64,000 nucleotides of DNA from Trichomonas vaginalis G3 (Eukaryota; Parabasalia; Trichomonadida; Trichomonadidae). The position numbers and the translations under genes were made by a program. Where the stretch lies: NCBI RefSeq assembly GCF_026262505.1, contig NC_067204.1, positions 13,906,522 to 13,970,521 on the forward strand. Direction: 5' to 3'. This document shows positions 55,690-64,000 of the stretch, in pieces (within the stretch, counting starts at the first letter, position 1; each line of letters opens with the position of its first letter). The notes beneath the pieces are model-generated. The model was not told the DNA's origin. It made no database searches and worked only from the letters and a program-made list of their open reading frames with translations.

Positions 55690-55785
55690 AAAAAATATAG
55701 TGCATCAGTTTCGAACTAGCGTCCCGGGTACCCAATAGTAAGGGGTAATAACCATTCGACCATTTGCCACGTAAAGCATCGCCGG
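55690..55785 (-). other. Second tRNA-like pol III unit
   Basis: On the minus strand, GTGGCAAATGGTCGAATGG gives a weak A box. A B-box-like AGTTCGAAACT follows about 45 bases on, then a T7 run. A CCCC/GGGT pair can form an anticodon-like arm, but the acceptor stem is lost. Confidence 0.35.
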
Positions 55786-56111
55786 ATTTTTTTGTATTTA
55801 ATAACTCCCAAAACACTGTTTTGGCTTATTGGAAGCATATCAGACATAATCGCCATAATCAAAAAATCTATATACCCAATAAGTAATAAATTTGTCGATA
55901 TAGATCTTCCATAAAATTAGTTTTTAGTCTGATCTTAAAATAAATTTAATTTTTTATAAAAAAAAATCACATTTAAAAGTACCTTTTTAGTAGCTCGAAA
56001 TCCTGTTGGTGGATTTCGGGCGTACTTCAAAATTAGCTTTTGTTCTACATATGCAAGCTATATTTTAAATATGGGGCAAATCGGATCGGCGAAAGGAGTT
56101 TAGTTACCTTT

Positions 56112-56205
56112 ACATGAAATGAAAGAGAATTCTATAAACCAATGATAAATATGAAATGAAAGAGAATTCTATAAAACATTGATAAATATGAAATGAAAGA
56201 GAATG
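56112..56205. repeat. 37-bp minisatellite, right block (about 2.5 units)
   Basis: Same unit and orientation as 52598-52996. The block ends where the A37 tract and terminal repeat of Maverick 2 begin. Confidence 0.9.
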
Positions 56206-56244
<39 letters not shown>

Positions 56245-56300
56245 AAGTGGGGCTTCCAGGCACTTCGTGCCTTCTAGCCCTGAGGATGAATGAGTATAAA
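56206..56300. repeat. Left terminal inverted repeat of Maverick 2: A37 plus hairpin
   Basis: An A37 run, then GGAAGT, GGGGCT, an inner stem GGCAC-TTC-GTGCC, and AGCCC (hairpin 56249-56280). The outer stem is the same as in element 1; the inner stem differs in sequence but keeps pairing. Confidence 0.8.
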
Positions 56301-57240
56301 TGAAGTCTTGACAAAACATTTATGAAGAAGTCTTAACAAAGTCTTTACGAAGAAGTCTTAACAAAGTCTTTACGAAGAAGTCTTAACAAAACATTTACGA
56401 AGAAGTCTTGACAAAACATTTACGAAGAAGTCTTGACAAAGTCTTTATGAAGAAATCTCAACAAAGTCTTTACGATGAAATCTTGACAAAACATAGACAA
56501 GAAAGTTCATGAGAAATTAGATGAAGAAGTCTCAACAAAACATAGACAATGAGCGTAAATGACCCAAAAATATATTTTAGGGTAGAAGGGTATATCTACC
56601 CTCTTTTCTACCCTCTTTTCTACCCTCTTGAATTTTCATGAACTTTCTTTACAAAGTCTTTACGAAGAAGTCTCAACAAAGTCTTTACGAAGAAGTCTTG
56701 ACAAAACATTTACAAAGAAGTCTTTACAAAGTCTTTACAAAGTCTTTACAAAGTCTTTACGAAGAACTTTACAAAACATAGACAAGAAAGTCTTTACGAA
56801 GAAGTCTTGACAAAGTCTTTACAAAACATAGACAAGAAAGTTCATGAGAAATTAGATGAAGAAGTCTCAACAAAACATAGACAATGAGCGTAAATGACCC
56901 AAAAATATATTTTAGGGTAGAAGGGTATATCTACCCTCTTTTCTACCCTCTTTTCTACCCTCTTGAATTTTCATGAACTTTCTTTACAAAGTCTTTACGA
57001 AGAAGTCTTAACAAAGTCTTTACGAAGAAGTCTAACAAGTCTTTACGAAGAAATCTCAACAAAACATAGACAAGAAAGTTCATGAAAATTCAAGAGGGTA
57101 GAAAAAGAGGTTAGAAAAAGAGGTTAGATATACCCTTCTACCCTAAAATATATTTTTGGGTCATTTACACTCATTTACGAAGAAATCTCAACAAAGTCTT
57201 TACGAAGAAGTCACAATAAAACATCTGTCAAAACGCGCTT
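56300..57240. repeat. 25-bp tandem repeats with three copies of the 60-bp GGGTAGA repeat (element 2)
   Basis: Units of the form ACAAAGTCTTTACGAAGAAG plus about five bases, in variants including ACAAAACATTTACG. Three copies of the 60-bp repeat that bounds the 40.2-41.4 kb cassette of element 1 are embedded at about 56566 and 56901 (same orientation) and 57096-57157 (inverted). No convincing gene is present. Confidence 0.85.
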
Positions 57241-57256
57241 TTTAACTTCACTTAAA

Positions 57257-60200
57257 ATGCCACGTAAGCTACGTAAGAATATACGTAAGAGGAAGAGAGC
57301 ATTGAAACATCCAATAGTAAAACTACACCACAACAACAGTTGCAACAACAAATGCTGAATGACCCCACTATGTTGCAACAAATGTCAAGCAATCCTATGC
57401 TTTTAAACCGAGTCATTGGTGCACAGAGTGGAGGTTTAAGAGCGGCACTTTTAGCGAAAATGGCAGGCTATGGTGGAGCTGCAGACGGAACAGCCTATAA
57501 CCCTCAAAGTCAAATGAATTTGAGTTCACTCAAAAATCAAAAACAGATGTCAAAAAGTCAAACATAGACATACAGAAGCAAATAAGTGAAAACGAAAAGA
57601 AACTAGAATATGACAGACACACAAAGAAACTCAATGAGTTAAACGTAGAGAAAAAGAAGAAAGAAGAACAACTGAAAGAACTAAGTACAGAGGAATATGC
57701 GAAAAAAGTGTCAGAAAAAAGCAGCAGAAGTAGCAAAAATGGAACAAGATGTCATAAATTTGAAAAACCATACTACTCAATATAAAGTACTGAAAGATGA
57801 AGAGATAAAACAAAAAGCCCTGAAGACATATATGGATAGCGATGAGTATAAAAAAGAAGTTGAAGCAAATGTAAAGGCAGAAAAACTTTTACAGTTGCAA
57901 AACCAAACCGTACAGTATGAAAACTTAGCACAAGAAAGTAAAAATAACGACGCAGCCATGCAAAAGGCAATGAAAAGCGCAGAATATATAAAAGCTAACA
58001 ATGACTGGTTAGATGCCCAAGCCAACGCTAAAGCAGCCCAACTCATAGGGTCAATAAGGACAAAAATACAAGCGGATGAAGACAGTTCAAATGAAGCTTT
58101 AACAATGCTGACTTTAAGAACGCCTTCGAAGCTCTTCATAGTAAGGTGAAACAAGTGAACGACTTCTCATCTGGAAAGAAACTGAAGTCTGAAGGTTTCG
58201 ACAACGAGTTAAAAGAAGTAGCACAAAATATGACGAAAATAACAGATGCAGCAACGAGACAGGCAGTTCAAAGTGCCTATGACGCCGTTAGAGCAACTGT
58301 TGTGAAAAGTCAAGAAAAAGAGTTACAACAGACCAAAACAGACCTAGTAAATGCTTTCTTAAAAACGAAAAGTCAGGTAGGACATTATGCTGCAGATGGA
58401 ACATATGTGCCAGCTGGTGGAACTTATATACCACCAAACCCTCCAAGAGAAGCACCTGCACCAGGACTACCTAAAACATTTACATCGTCACATGGACACA
58501 GACACAGGCATGCACCAAAACCAACACAACAACCAACAGTTCAAAATCCAGCACAACAACCAACAGTTCAAAATCCAGCACAACCATCAGTTCAAAACCC
58601 TGCACAACAACAACCACAAACAGAGCAAGGACATAAAAGAAGTAGAGAACAAGGAAACCAAGAATTCTTAAAAATGCTTAAAGAAGAGTGTGGTTTCCCA
58701 GATACTGTTGACTTTAGTGACAGATATAAAGAAGCTATTAGAAAGTTCAAGGATGGAAATACTGACCCGAACCTATTTAGCTTTATGGCTCAGCACCAAA
58801 ACGGATATAATCTCAAACCTGGAAAATACAAGCTCGCTAAGGGATATGATTTAATAGCATATCATCCAAATGACATGGATGAATTTACTCCGAGATATTT
58901 GATGTCAGAGCTAAATGACAATTCAACTTTCGTCATGAAACGCGTAAAAAATAGAGACGGAACGAAAGAACAAAAGCTTATGAATGCGGATGACGTAGAT
59001 AGGGAAATTGTTGAAAAACGGTCTCGGAATATATGAAATGCCAGCAGATGAGGTACAAGAAACTCCACAGGAAGAAGTTCAGATACAACCAGACATGGAA
59101 GAAATAGTTCAGCAACAACAGCTAGAAGAGCCTGAAGGAAACGAACAAGTCACTCCTTTGGAAACTAACTTCACAGAACTAGATGAAGATTTGGAACAGC
59201 CGAAAAATCTTGACCCTCAACAAGAGTATGCGGAGAATATGGAATATTTCCAAGAGTCTAAAAAAAATTCGGCTGACATAGTAGAAGAATATCGAAAAAT
59301 GTTCGCCGACATACAAAAGACTCCAACACCAGATGAAAATATTCAGCATAGAATGGAAGACTGAAAGAAAATGTACACAAATACAACAACCCTTTTTACT
59401 TACGAGCATTTAACGTTCAATCTTCGGATGAACTCGGTGAAGATAAAAGGTTAAATTTCAAGAAAACATATAGAAATGAAACATTGTTTAAAGTTCATTC
59501 AGAACCTAACCAAGATGGAAACAAACCTACTTTTGTTTCTGCAGACGATGGAACTACAATGAGATGGGGTCATAAAGCTAATCCGATAGGTGGTTCATAA
59601 ACTTACAACCTCAATTCCAAGAAGTTGTAGACGCAATGGAAGCGAATGGTGAACGAGATATAGCTGGTATTTTCAGCGCGGCTTTAATGCCATTGAAAGA
59701 TATGAAACATGCAGATATTTTGGACCAGTATGAAATGAACATGGCTGATGGAAATATAACACCTGACGTTCTAGAACATTTATCTCAAAGAACTACACAG
59801 AACCATAGAGATGGTATATTTGGTGAAGAGTTTAGAAAGAAAGTTAGGGAGAGAAGGAAGAGAACCTATTGTACATGACCTTGCAAACGAAAGTTTACAA
59901 AATGTCATAAAAACTTACTTTGCAGACAATGAACCGAGAAGGGATGAATATTTAAGAAAACTCAAATGGACAGTACCAATGAAATGTTAGTATTGAAAAA
60001 CATGTTCCTTGACAAAATAAAACCAACTACAGAAATAAACGACGCAAGACTGAAAGATTGGGTAAAAGCTTTCCCATTCACAAAAGATATATTGGTAACA
60101 TGGAAAGAAAACCAGAATGGCTACAAAAACATATATTTGGAAACGAGCTTATTCCATATGGACAGGCACTGTTTGAAGAGCTTGAACCAGAAACTCAGGA

Positions 60201-60453
60201 AAGAGTCATGCAAACAATACGCGAAGACTCAAATACAGACTATGACAAACTCTTTCTAGGATATAGGTTACCTGAGATGGGCGACCAGAGCCAAAAGGCA
60301 AAAAGGACATGGGAAATTTGCAACATACTAGATGAACATAATGCAAAGATGCAACAACTTCAAGCAGAGGGCAATGAAGGAAAAAGAAGAGTTAAAAACT
60401 CAGTCAGGAAGAAAGTAAAGCTTGGTCCACGTGGGTTCTATTATGACATATAA
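57257..60453 (+). CDS. Large core/structural protein region of Maverick 2
   Basis: Second copy of 47961-51141. The ATG at 57257 opens the basic segment RKLRKNIRKRKRALKHP. The coiled-coil part lies at about 57580-58140, and the Pro/Gln linker with QQPTVQNPA repeats at about 58520-58620 differs in repeat number from copy 1. The C-terminal part ends GPRGFYYDI at 60453. Broken, with several breaks. Confidence 0.55.
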
Positions 60454-60485
60454 ATCCAACTATTCTATATTTTTACTCATATGAA

Positions 60486-62089
60486 ATGTACGCCGCTCAG
60501 AATATAACGCCAACAGTTTTGGATGCTATGAATGGAAATGTTTCCGAATGGTATAACGAATGCGACAATGCCATTAGAAGGTCAGAAATAGTTCCTGGAA
60601 CTTACGAATATACAACTGCTGTTTCTTATGGAAACGTAGGTGAGTTTGGAGAAGGTTCTTCAACAACAGTAGATATTGCTTGCGACAGGTTTCATATAAT
60701 TTCTATTGACAACTCTTTCTTATACGTGGAACAAGACATTGAAATAAAACCTTCTGCCAAGTTGTCTGACAAGAAAGGTTGCAATGGAATTTTCTATGTC
60801 GGATACCAATATGCTCCAGAAGTTTTCATGGGATATAAGATATATTCTAACTCTGACTTAGTTCAAACAGTAACATGGGCAAACTATGAATGGTTCGCTT
60901 TGAGAAACTCAGTACAACCACAAGCTAGAGAACAAACAGACCAGTATGCAACTATTGAGAAAATAAGAAGACTTGACCCTAACGTTCCAGGAGTTTATGT
61001 TAACCTTTCTGGACAAACTGCAGCAGCAGTAACCAAAGTAAAACTGAAACTTAGAGTTCCTTTGTCATCTTTCCTCATCTTCAGGTTTTTAAGATACTTG
61101 CCAAACTGGGCAGGAAAAATTTCTATCGAACTTACTCCAAGCAAAAATAACTTAGTCATTGCACCAACACAAGACCCATTCACTCTTACAGACGTAAAGG
61201 GAGCAAATAAAGTCATTCGCCGACTTTTGCAAAGACAAAGTTGACTTAGACTTTGGTTTCTCAAACCTCAACACTGAAGTAAACTATATTTCAATGCTGC
61301 TGGAACTGCTTGGGACCCAGTTAAGTTCACATGCGAAAAGTTTGAATGCAAGAGAATAGAAAGCAGACTTGCAGTCTATATGTTGGACCCAGATATTTCA
61401 AATGCTTTAGCTGCCAAATATATTGCAGTTCCACTTATGTTCCCTATACACCAAATATCTGTCAAAGACTTTGCAGGTGAAGTTGGAAACCAAAGTGCTG
61501 ACCCAGGTGCAAGAACAGATATTGCTTTAACAACTGCAATGAAACATGCAGATACTATGTTTGTACTGTTCAGACGAACTATAAATGACTATTCTTGTTT
61601 CTACAACCCTGGTATTAAATACATATAAACATAGATGGCAAATATTATCCAAGAGAAGAATATTCTACAGTTGAGGATATGAGGTCATACAACTTGACAT
61701 TAGATGCTATGAACTTTAACAACAACTTCACAACAACCATTAACCCTGAAATGCAAAGTTCTATTATGCCATATGTGAAAGTATGGACTCATACAGGAGG
61801 TCAAAAAACTCAATATACAAATGGAGACCGTTCAAACTTTTGGCTTGGCATTCCATTTGCTGACTCAGAAGACTTTATGGGTGGTATTTCAACTGTTGGT
61901 ACAGTTCAAATACAATATACTGGTGACAGAGACGGTCCAGATGAATTGAGAGCAAAGAAGTTTACAAAACCAATAGCACTTTTCACGGAAGATGCTCTTT
62001 TGAAGATTCGTTCGATGAAACCTGCTGGGGCTCCTCAGATTGGCATAACGACAGCTTCCATCGAGCAGATTTTGGCAGCAGGTCAGTAA
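60486..62089 (+). CDS. Major capsid protein (double-jelly-roll type) of Maverick 2
   Basis: Second copy of 46325-47928, with the ATG after the structural-type leader (ACTCATATGAAATG). The first 235 codons match copy 1 almost fully, apart from a short variable block near residues 176-182 (SDGN versus QTAA). The end reads SIEQILAAGQ at 62089. The last roughly 100 bases overlap the gene on the other strand. Broken, with a few breaks. Confidence 0.7.
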
Positions 62090-62400
62090 GTTGTTCTTGA
62101 ACTGACTTCTCTCCGTCAAATATTGACAGTACGCCAGTTTTGACATAGTATTGTATTATAAACTTACCTTTAGAAATATCGGTCAGTTTTGTTGTTATAT
62201 TTTTGTCTGCTTCAAGAACTTTCACCATCTCGGTTATACCAACTTTCTTTGCTTTATGAAAATATTTTGGTTCAGCAAATATGCTATTCTATAACATTTT
62301 CCATTGTTTGTGTAAAGAACTATTCTGTCAATGAACTTGTATTGTTTGTGTGTGTAAACTTTGTTTGCTTCAATTCGAAGAGATACTCAAATACGTCCAT
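61983..62400 (-). CDS. Unknown protein convergent with the capsid gene, element 2 copy
   Basis: Counterpart of 46012-46431, starting MDVFEYLFELKQTK at 62400 and ending after KSARWKLSLCQSEEPQQ. It overlaps the 3' end of the capsid gene tail to tail. Its start is 20 bases from the divergent gene at 62420. Broken in this copy. Confidence 0.45.
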
Positions 62401-62419
62401 CTTTTTATTCTAAGTAAAA

Positions 62420-62724
62420 TGTCATTTCCGAAAAATAGAAGCGTAAGTGTTTCAAAAGGTTTAATGGCGGTGGCAGATGTGAAGTTAAATTCACCAACTC
62501 AAACAAACAGTCAAAGTGTTGTTGTCAATGTCAAAGAAAGAGATGTTGAAGTGGGGAAACCATACGAAGACGAAGATGGTATAACAATAGTTCCTGTAAA
62601 AGAACAACCAACATACCCTGAAGTTAGCAGAGACTTAAGTTCTGTTGCAGATATTCGAAACGACTACCAACAACTTAAAGACAAACTTAAAACTCAGGAG
62701 AAGATTTGTCAAGCTTTGGTATAA
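62420..62724 (+). CDS. Unknown 101-residue protein, element 2 copy (whole)
   Basis: Starts MSFPKNRSVSVSKG after a TTTTTATTCTAAGTAAA leader. Residues 10-60 are beta-like with NSQSVVVNVKERDVEVG. The C-terminal 35 residues form a helix (DIRNDYQQLKDKLKTQEK). The stop overlaps the next ATG as TAATG. A small virion or cement-type protein is possible; no family is recognised. Confidence 0.55.
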
Positions 62725-62999
62725 TGTTAAACTTGGTCGAACACAACCCTGTAAAAGTGAACTCATATGTCATCGCACCTCATGAAATTTTGAAAGAACT
62801 ATTGAAACTTTTGACAGAGGCAGACGATATAAACATCAAAGAAATAGAACCCGACATTGCTTGCTGTGGTGTTTCATATAATGTCATTGACAAGATATAC
62901 GTTATGAAAGGAGGTGAAACGTTGAACTTAAAATATAGTTTCCCAGACGTCATAAAAATATTTGACGACCACAACATTTCATTAAAATTTACTTGCTAA
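62724..62999 (+). CDS. Unknown 91-residue protein, element 2 copy (whole)
   Basis: Starts MLNLVEHNPVKVNSYVIAPH. Content is mixed alpha/beta with a Cys pair (DIACCGVSYN) and ends HNISLKFTC. The ATG shares one base with the previous stop, so the two small genes are tightly linked. The gap to the penton-like gene at 63004 is four bases. Confidence 0.5.
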   Translation: MLNLVEHNPVKVNSYVIAPHEILKELLKLLTEADDINIKEIEPDIACCGVSYNVIDKIYVMKGGETLNLKYSFPDVIKIFDDHNISLKFTC

Positions 63000-63003
63000 G
63001 TAA

Positions 63004-63849
63004 ATGGCAGAAGACATAGTGGTTTATACTATTACGACTAAAAACCCTGAGTCATATAATTCTATAACAACAAACTTACAAAGTCCTCAAGGACGATATT
63101 GTAAACTAACTTTAAACACGATGACGACTAAAGCCTGTTTTGCTCTTTTGACACCAGAAGACTTTGTTGTTGTGAATGGTAAAAAATACTTCTTTGAAGA
63201 TACTTACTCAGATATACCACCAACAGGTTTTGTTGACTTATTTAATACTTTAAGGACGGATGTAACATGTGCTGCAACTAGAGCAGGTTTCATTATGTTT
63301 GGATGTCCGACTGAGTTTAGTATAAACGATATGAGCTATAATACAAAACTTATATCTGGTTTTTACTACCAACAGTTTCCTATAACAGGAAAAGGTGTCA
63401 TACAAGGAATGTCTGTTCCATTGACTTTAAGTACACCTATTTTATATATTGTTTCAAACTTAGGTTCAAAGTGCTATTCGAATGTCGACAGAAACTACTA
63501 TGACCAAAAGATACTCATGCGTATAAACAACACTTTCTCTGCTGGTTTGCCTATTGTTCATTCGAATGCAGAGTTTTCAGCTTTAGTAAACTCAAACACT
63601 TTAGCAAACATAAACTTAACCTTAGTTGACGCAAACTTTGTTCCTGTAAAACTTTTATGTCCTATGTATTTGTCAATGACGGCAGAAAGTTTCGAATTGG
63701 AAGATGCAACTGGTGAAAGTATTGTACTACAAGAACAACTTCAACAACAAATAGCTCAAGAACAACAAATGAACAAATGCAACAAATGCAACAAATGCTC
63801 AAGAACAACAAAGTCAAGAAAAAAAATATTTTTTTTTATTTTTATAAAA
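63004..63849 (+). CDS. Minor capsid (penton-like) protein, element 2 copy
   Basis: The ATG at 63004 opens a long beta-rich frame (MAEDIVVYTITTKNPESYNS, then FGCPTEFSINDMSYN and LANINLTLVDANFVPVKL) with a Gln/Asn-rich C-terminal tail. The open frame runs without a stop into the leader of the helicase gene at 63850. The penton assignment rests on size (about 275 residues), strand-rich content and position beside the major capsid gene. It could be another minor virion protein. Confidence 0.5.
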
Positions 63850-64000
63850 ATGTACAGAATAGACGTTTCAGATTTTTATGACTTCCAAGCCTTCAGAAAT
63901 ATGTGTCCATTTAGAGACTATAACAAAGCAGTCGAGAATTTGAAACGTTTAGTCATTTATGTCGACTCTGCCCCAGAATGTTATGTCATGAAAGAATGGG
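63850..64000 (+). CDS. SF3 (D5-like) helicase, N-terminal part, cut by the window end (element 2)
   Basis: The ATG at 63850 follows the A/T leader ATTTTTATAAAAATG and opens MYRIDVSDFYDFQAFRNM, matching the start of the helicase gene of element 1 at 44590. Only about 50 codons are visible. Confidence 0.6.
   Translation, partial: MYRIDVSDFYDFQAFRNMCPFRDYNKAVENLKRLVIYVDSAPECYVMKEW

Larger units (their letters stand above)
52997..56111. mobile_element. 3,115-bp non-autonomous DNA transposon with an 8-bp TSD
   Basis: Flanked by a perfect 8-bp duplication ACATGAAA (52989-52996 and 56112-56119). The ends are 15-bp inverted repeats AAAGGTGACCAAACT and AAAGGTAACTAAACT with two differences. It splits the 37-bp minisatellite, which continues on both sides. 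No frame longer than about 70 codons is present, so no transposase is encoded. The 8-bp duplication suits hAT, P, Merlin or some MULE superfamilies; the ends do not settle which. It carries two tRNA-like pol III units (53800-53875 and 55690-55785). The rest is A+T-rich with nothing recognised. Confidence 0.8.
56206..64000. mobile_element. Maverick/Polinton element 2 (continues beyond the window), broken fossil
   Basis: Opens with an A37 tract and a hairpin-bearing terminal repeat matching the right end of element 1. A repeat-rich kilobase follows, then the core-type, capsid, small, penton-like and helicase genes in the same order as element 1 but inverted. From 57257 on it is a close copy of 44.0-51.1 kb. 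It is broken, with several breaks, though the genes after 62420 look whole. It differs from element 1 in having 25-bp repeats where element 1 has the gene at 51576-52488. Probably young. Confidence 0.88.

Overview
The window looks like a scaffold piece from a trichomonad (parabasalid protist such as Trichomonas or Tritrichomonas). The evidence is the very A+T-rich intergenic DNA, short intron-poor genes with TCA-rich initiator-like sequence just before the ATG, an ankyrin protein of the trichomonad DUF3447 type, Gly-rich ALK-like proteins, and large Maverick/Polinton elements. The species cannot be fixed from sequence alone. A run of 100 N (30106-30205) is a scaffold gap of unknown size.

Layout. 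(1) 1-12.7 kb is host gene space: a CARMIL-like LRR gene running off the left edge, an intact ANTH-domain endocytic adaptor, a CCDC61/VFL3-like basal-body gene, an unidentified nuclear-type gene, a decayed ankyrin gene, two tandem broken Gly-rich genes and two tRNA-Lys(UUU) copies. Several host genes carry frameshifts. One tRNA copy has lost two single G residues from G runs, so some breaks may be assembly indels. (2) 13.84-30.1 kb is a mirror-image satellite locus. Two very homogeneous arrays of one 132-bp monomer (about 37 and 47 units) lie in opposite orientation around a 5.2-kb core. The core holds arrays of an unrelated 121-bp satellite, a 0.77-kb-armed palindrome, and a host gene fragment split by a 753-bp TIR element. 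Both satellite monomers are built almost entirely of three consecutive dyad symmetries.

(3) About 30.2-52.6 kb is one Maverick/Polinton fossil. It carries phage-like fibre genes, a retroviral-type integrase, small structural-type genes, protein-primed DNA polymerase B, an HNH-like gene, a packaging ATPase, an SF3 helicase, a penton-like gene, a double-jelly-roll-type major capsid gene and a large core-type gene. It ends in a hairpin-bearing terminal inverted repeat and a poly-T tract. (4) 52.6-56.2 kb is a 37-bp minisatellite split by a 3,115-bp non-autonomous DNA transposon with a perfect 8-bp target-site duplication. (5) 56.2-64 kb is the end of a second Maverick copy in the opposite orientation, running off the right edge. 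Both Mavericks are broken fossils with several breaks each, but their high mutual similarity suggests recent arrival.

Within the Mavericks, replication-type and structural-type genes carry two distinct, repeated leader sequences. This suggests two temporal expression classes of the kind expected for a DNA virus. The most unusual part of the window is the inverted satellite locus with its dyad-saturated monomers, which is a candidate centromere-like or otherwise structural chromosome region.
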